Source: a virus. From it: a DNA stretch of 24,784 nucleotides. The position numbers and the translations under genes were made by a program. The notes under the pieces were generated by a model. It did not search any database and was not told where the DNA came from. It saw nothing but the letters and a program-made list of their open reading frames with translations. The stretch covers positions 1 to 24,784 of IMG/VR virus record IMGVR_UViG_3300006920_000231; one strand, given 5' to 3'. This document shows positions 22,843-24,784 of this stretch, piece by piece (the first letter of the stretch is position 1; the number at the start of each line of letters is the position of its first letter).

Positions 22843-23336
22843 ACATATTTTATTTATCAGATTGTCCAGAACAATCGGCAAAAGATCATTGTGATAAACA
22901 CGTTGTCAAGATGATATTAGAGACCGCTCAGTTACTATCTACAGCACATCGTGTGTTAGATGGTGACGAGTTTGCAGATACTGGAGGTCTGTATAAGACA
23001 GTGCATAAAAATCATCCATCTGCTAAGTGGGTTAGAGCGTCAGGAACTAACTACAAATGGGCTTTAAATTTGTTTAGGTATTTAAATAAAGAGTACGTAA
23101 GACGGTATAAGAAAACACATAAGTCTTTTACGTTAATGCAGATGCTTGCTGTATTACCACGCAACATACCTTTTGCTAGGTTTGTAGAGCCTCCGCAGTG
23201 TATGCCAGATCATTACAAACACGACAATACTATAACAGCATATCGTAACTACTACAAAGGTGATAAGCGTAGGTTTGCAAAGTGGTCTTACAGTGATAAA
23301 CCCTCTTGGTGGACGGAGTTAAGCTATGACTATTAG
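22839..23336 (+). CDS. conserved phage protein of unknown function with CDKHVVKM motif
   Basis: The ATG at 22839 overlaps the previous stop as ATGA, giving 165 aa; an upstream ATG at 22800 in the same frame is rejected for that reason. The family is common in marine phages. Signatures are MNIFYLSDCP, HCDKHVVKMILETAQLL (17-33), STAHRVLDG, HKNHPSAKWVRAS (56-68), PPQCMPDHYK (118-127) and AYRNYYKGDKRRFAKW. Several Cys and His (Cys18, His21, His37, His56, His59) are invariant in my memory of relatives and may bind metal or form an active site. I do not know its activity. Confidence 0.7.
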   Translation: MNIFYLSDCPEQSAKDHCDKHVVKMILETAQLLSTAHRVLDGDEFADTGGLYKTVHKNHPSAKWVRASGTNYKWALNLFRYLNKEYVRRYKKTHKSFTLMQMLAVLPRNIPFARFVEPPQCMPDHYKHDNTITAYRNYYKGDKRRFAKWSYSDKPSWWTELSYDY

Positions 23337-23637
23337 TAAAAAATCAGTACGACCTTATAACGAAGAAGCCTGTATACAATCACATAAGGCTGTTCTAGAC
23401 GCAATACGAGATCTTACACGAAAACATCCAAAAGATACTCAAATCATCTTGCATGGGGCTTTACACGCTGTATTCAGCGAAATTTTAGTAGAGTCTCCCT
23501 CTGGTATGCATACAGTCAGCTTTATCTTGAACCAGCTATCTAATATGATGGACGAAGCTATCGTTACCAGCGAACAAGAACTACAAGACGAGTTGTTAGA
23601 TGAAGCTTTAGACGATGACGAGGAGACAATGCACTGA
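23326..23637 (+). CDS. small acidic helical protein of unknown function
   Basis: The 103-aa product has a basic N-terminus, a helical centre with HGALHAVFSEILVESPSG (about 43-60) and a very acidic C-terminal third (ELLDEALDDDEETMH). No domain is recognised. It overlaps the preceding gene by 11 bases and shares one base with the SET-domain gene (TGATG), so it belongs to the same translationally coupled cluster. Acidic small early proteins can act as inhibitors of host enzymes, but this is only a possibility. Confidence 0.6.
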   Translation: MTISKKSVRPYNEEACIQSHKAVLDAIRDLTRKHPKDTQIILHGALHAVFSEILVESPSGMHTVSFILNQLSNMMDEAIVTSEQELQDELLDEALDDDEETMH

Positions 23638-23948
23638 TGACTTACACGCCCTTACCAGACAACGTTACAATAAAGAAAAGCAAAATACATGGTCTAGGTT
23701 TATTTGCAAAAAACAATATACCCAAAGACACAAAATTAGGGTTAACACATATATTTATAGGTGAAGAGATAGTAAGAACACCTCTTGGTGGTTTTTATAA
23801 CCACAGTGATGACCCTAATTGCTCAACGTATTATCCGCTTGATGACCTATTTCTTGTAACAGATAGACTTTGTTTAAGAACCATCAAAGACATACAAAAA
23901 GGTGAGGAGATAACAGTTAAGTACACTCTTTACAGTGTAGATGTATAA
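23637..23948 (+). CDS. small SET-domain protein, putative protein lysine methyltransferase
   Basis: The 103-aa protein carries the three SET-domain signatures in order. VTIKKSKIHGLGLFAKNNI (10-28) gives the SAM-side G-x-G loop (Gly19, Gly21). FYNHSDDPNC (53-62) is the N-H-S-x-x-P-N SAM-binding knot (Asn55, His56). IQKGEEITVKYT (86-97) ends in the expected catalytic-region tyrosine (Tyr96). It is shorter than the usual ~130-aa core because the insert between knots is minimal, but nothing essential seems missing. SET enzymes methylate lysines on proteins, here perhaps a host or virion protein. It overlaps the Mom-like gene by 8 bases. Confidence 0.85.
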   Translation: MTYTPLPDNVTIKKSKIHGLGLFAKNNIPKDTKLGLTHIFIGEEIVRTPLGGFYNHSDDPNCSTYYPLDDLFLVTDRLCLRTIKDIQKGEEITVKYTLYSVDV

Positions 23949-24498
23949 CGTTAGACAGATAGAACGTAAGGATGCATTAGATAGAATATTACACGTTCAC
24001 TACTTACATCGCGTACCTTCTATAAGTTTTACCTTTGGTTTGTTTTTACACGAAGATCTTGTCGGCACTATTACCTATGGATCACCAGCATCAGGACCTT
24101 TGTGTAGAGGAGTATGTGGTGAAGAGTTTAAAAATAAAGTGTTAGAACTCAATAGGTTAGTGCTTGATAACAACATAAAGAACGAAGCTTCCATGTTAAT
24201 AGCTGGATCTTTGAAGTTGTTACCTCAACCTAGAATAGTTGTATCCTATGCAGATACAGCGCAAGATCATAAGGGTATTGTCTATCAAGCTACTAACTGG
24301 TTGTATACTGGTTGCACTAAAGCAAGAACAGACATGAGAGCTAAAGGCGGTAAACATCCTAGACACCATGCTGGAGACAGAACTGACAGAGTGTTTAGAA
24401 GTAGTAAGCATCGTTATGTTACATTTGTAGGTAACAAGAAAGAACGTAAGACTTTAAGAAAACATTTAAACTATGGTGTAATGGAGTACCCTAAATAA
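23941..24498 (+). CDS. Mom-like adenine-modification protein (GNAT fold)
   Basis: This 185-aa protein resembles the family named after phage Mu Mom, which turns adenine in DNA into a methylcarbamoyl form and thereby blocks many restriction enzymes. Signatures are HYLHRVPSISFTFGLF (20-35), GTITYGSPASGPLCRGVCG (42-60), LELNRLVLD (68-76) and the hallmark VSYADTAQDHKGIVYQATNW (101-120) followed by LYTG. A KHRYV motif (156-160) and basic C-terminus follow. This is a broad family and most phage members are untested, so the exact modification is inferred. The start is the ATG overlapping the SET gene. Its stop shares a base with the next gene (TAATG). Confidence 0.8.
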   Translation: MYNVRQIERKDALDRILHVHYLHRVPSISFTFGLFLHEDLVGTITYGSPASGPLCRGVCGEEFKNKVLELNRLVLDNNIKNEASMLIAGSLKLLPQPRIVVSYADTAQDHKGIVYQATNWLYTGCTKARTDMRAKGGKHPRHHAGDRTDRVFRSSKHRYVTFVGNKKERKTLRKHLNYGVMEYPK

Positions 24499-24665
24499 TG
24501 GCTGATGGATGGAATACGTGGACTTGTACTAATTGTGGTTGTGTACATTGGGATGACTTAAAACCTATTTCGTGTATTATGTGCAACCACGATGAGTTTG
24601 TAGAGAACCCAGATCAATACTACGAAACTAAAAAGGAAAAAAATGCCAAGAAGAATGACATGTAA
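24498..24665 (+). CDS. 55-aa zinc-ribbon protein
   Basis: A short frame begins at the ATG overlapping the Mom-like stop (TAATG). It reads MADGWNTWTCTNCGCVHWDD and then CIMC before a polar, Lys-rich tail. Cys10-x2-Cys13 and Cys26-x2-Cys29 form a classic four-cysteine zinc ribbon. Such small ribbons bind zinc and often contact nucleic acid or RNA polymerase. The spacing, coupling and cysteine pattern make it a real gene despite its length. Its end overlaps the next start by 23 bases. Confidence 0.75.
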   Translation: MADGWNTWTCTNCGCVHWDDLKPISCIMCNHDEFVENPDQYYETKKEKNAKKNDM

Positions 24666-24768
24666 ACTTTGTAGTATAAGATTATATTACAAGAAAAACA
24701 AACCCAACAAACCTAAAGTAATGCCTTGCAATGTGAAGAGTTGTCCGTATGAAATTGTCAGCCCTTAA
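24643..24768 (+). CDS. 41-aa cysteine-motif protein
   Basis: The frame reads MPRRMTCKLCSIRLYYKKNK and ends with CNVKSC and SP. It has Cys7-x2-Cys10 and Cys29-x4-Cys34, a plausible small zinc finger, in a very basic protein. AAGGAA lies 6 bases before the ATG, giving a good ribosome site. It overlaps the zinc-ribbon gene and is translated in another frame. The product could bind nucleic acid; this is inferred from charge and cysteines only. Confidence 0.6.
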   Translation: MPRRMTCKLCSIRLYYKKNKPNKPKVMPCNVKSCPYEIVSP

Positions 24769-24784
24769 AACAAAATTGTCAGCC
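24752..24784 (+). repeat. 12-bp direct repeat at the window edge
   Basis: AAATTGTCAGCC occurs at 24752-24763 and again at 24773-24784, a 21-base period. The second copy ends exactly at the last base of the window, so more copies could follow. The first copy overlaps the end of the 41-aa gene. The function is unknown; an iteron, operator or start of a tandem array are possibilities. Confidence 0.6.

Noticed and set aside
1-24784. Search by eye for tRNAs, CRISPR arrays, insertion sequences, integrase, inteins and frameshifts.
   Set aside because: No cloverleaf, repeat-spacer pattern, transposase or broken reading frame was seen. Gaps are too short for most of these.

Overview
The window is a stretch of a tailed-phage genome, very probably a marine podovirus of broadly T7-like replication type. 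The evidence is a T7 gp5-type DNA polymerase, a T7 gp4-type primase-helicase, a T7-type endonuclease I, a phage single-stranded DNA-binding protein, a DUF3310 protein and very large virion proteins of the ejection-protein kind. By eye it is AT-rich (not computed). It is almost entirely coding, and most neighbouring genes overlap or abut through TAATG, ATGA or TGATG junctions. A cobalamin-dependent class II ribonucleotide reductase and a holin of the gene-transfer-agent three-membrane-segment family point to a B12-using, probably alphaproteobacterial, host. This recalls the SIO1/cobavirus group, but that is inference. No terminase, portal, capsid, integrase, RNA polymerase or tRNA is visible.

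Layout. (1) 1-12800, + strand: virion and lysis genes. A proline-rich C-terminal stub is followed by a short conserved marine-phage protein, a membrane-anchored coiled-coil protein plus a lipoprotein (possible spanin pair), a 505-aa Ala/Gln/Asn-rich structural protein, two small structural-type proteins, two giant proteins of 1118 and 1644 aa (probably internal/ejection proteins), a GTA-type holin and a small basic protein. (2) 12801-22471, - strand: a replication and nucleotide-metabolism operon. Read 5' to 3' it holds an adenine methyltransferase, DNA polymerase, a putative PD-(D/E)XK nuclease, SSB, a Cas4/RecB-like nuclease with a four-cysteine cluster, a small membrane protein, primase-helicase, a 140-aa protein, endonuclease I, an acidic protein, DUF3310, class II RNR and an 80-aa protein. 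It meets the structural arm tail to tail with no spacer. (3) 22472-22581: a 110-bp divergent control region with two sigma70-type promoters whose -10 boxes overlap. (4) 22582-24784, + strand: a tightly coupled cluster of small genes. It contains a WYL_2/SH3-barrel protein, a conserved Cys/His-rich phage protein, an acidic protein, a small SET-domain protein, a Mom-like DNA-modification protein and two tiny zinc-finger proteins. It ends in a 12-bp direct repeat at the window edge.

How it fits together. The divergent region probably launches the leftward replication operon and the rightward small-gene cluster from host RNA polymerase, with the two promoters competing for the same DNA. The replication operon supplies dNTPs (RNR, perhaps DUF3310), the replisome (polymerase, primase-helicase, SSB) and DNA processing (endonuclease I and two nucleases). 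The rightward cluster, together with the methyltransferase, looks like a host-takeover and DNA- or protein-modification module. The two largest non-coding structures are stem-loops on either side of the SSB gene, suggesting post-transcriptional control of SSB dosage.
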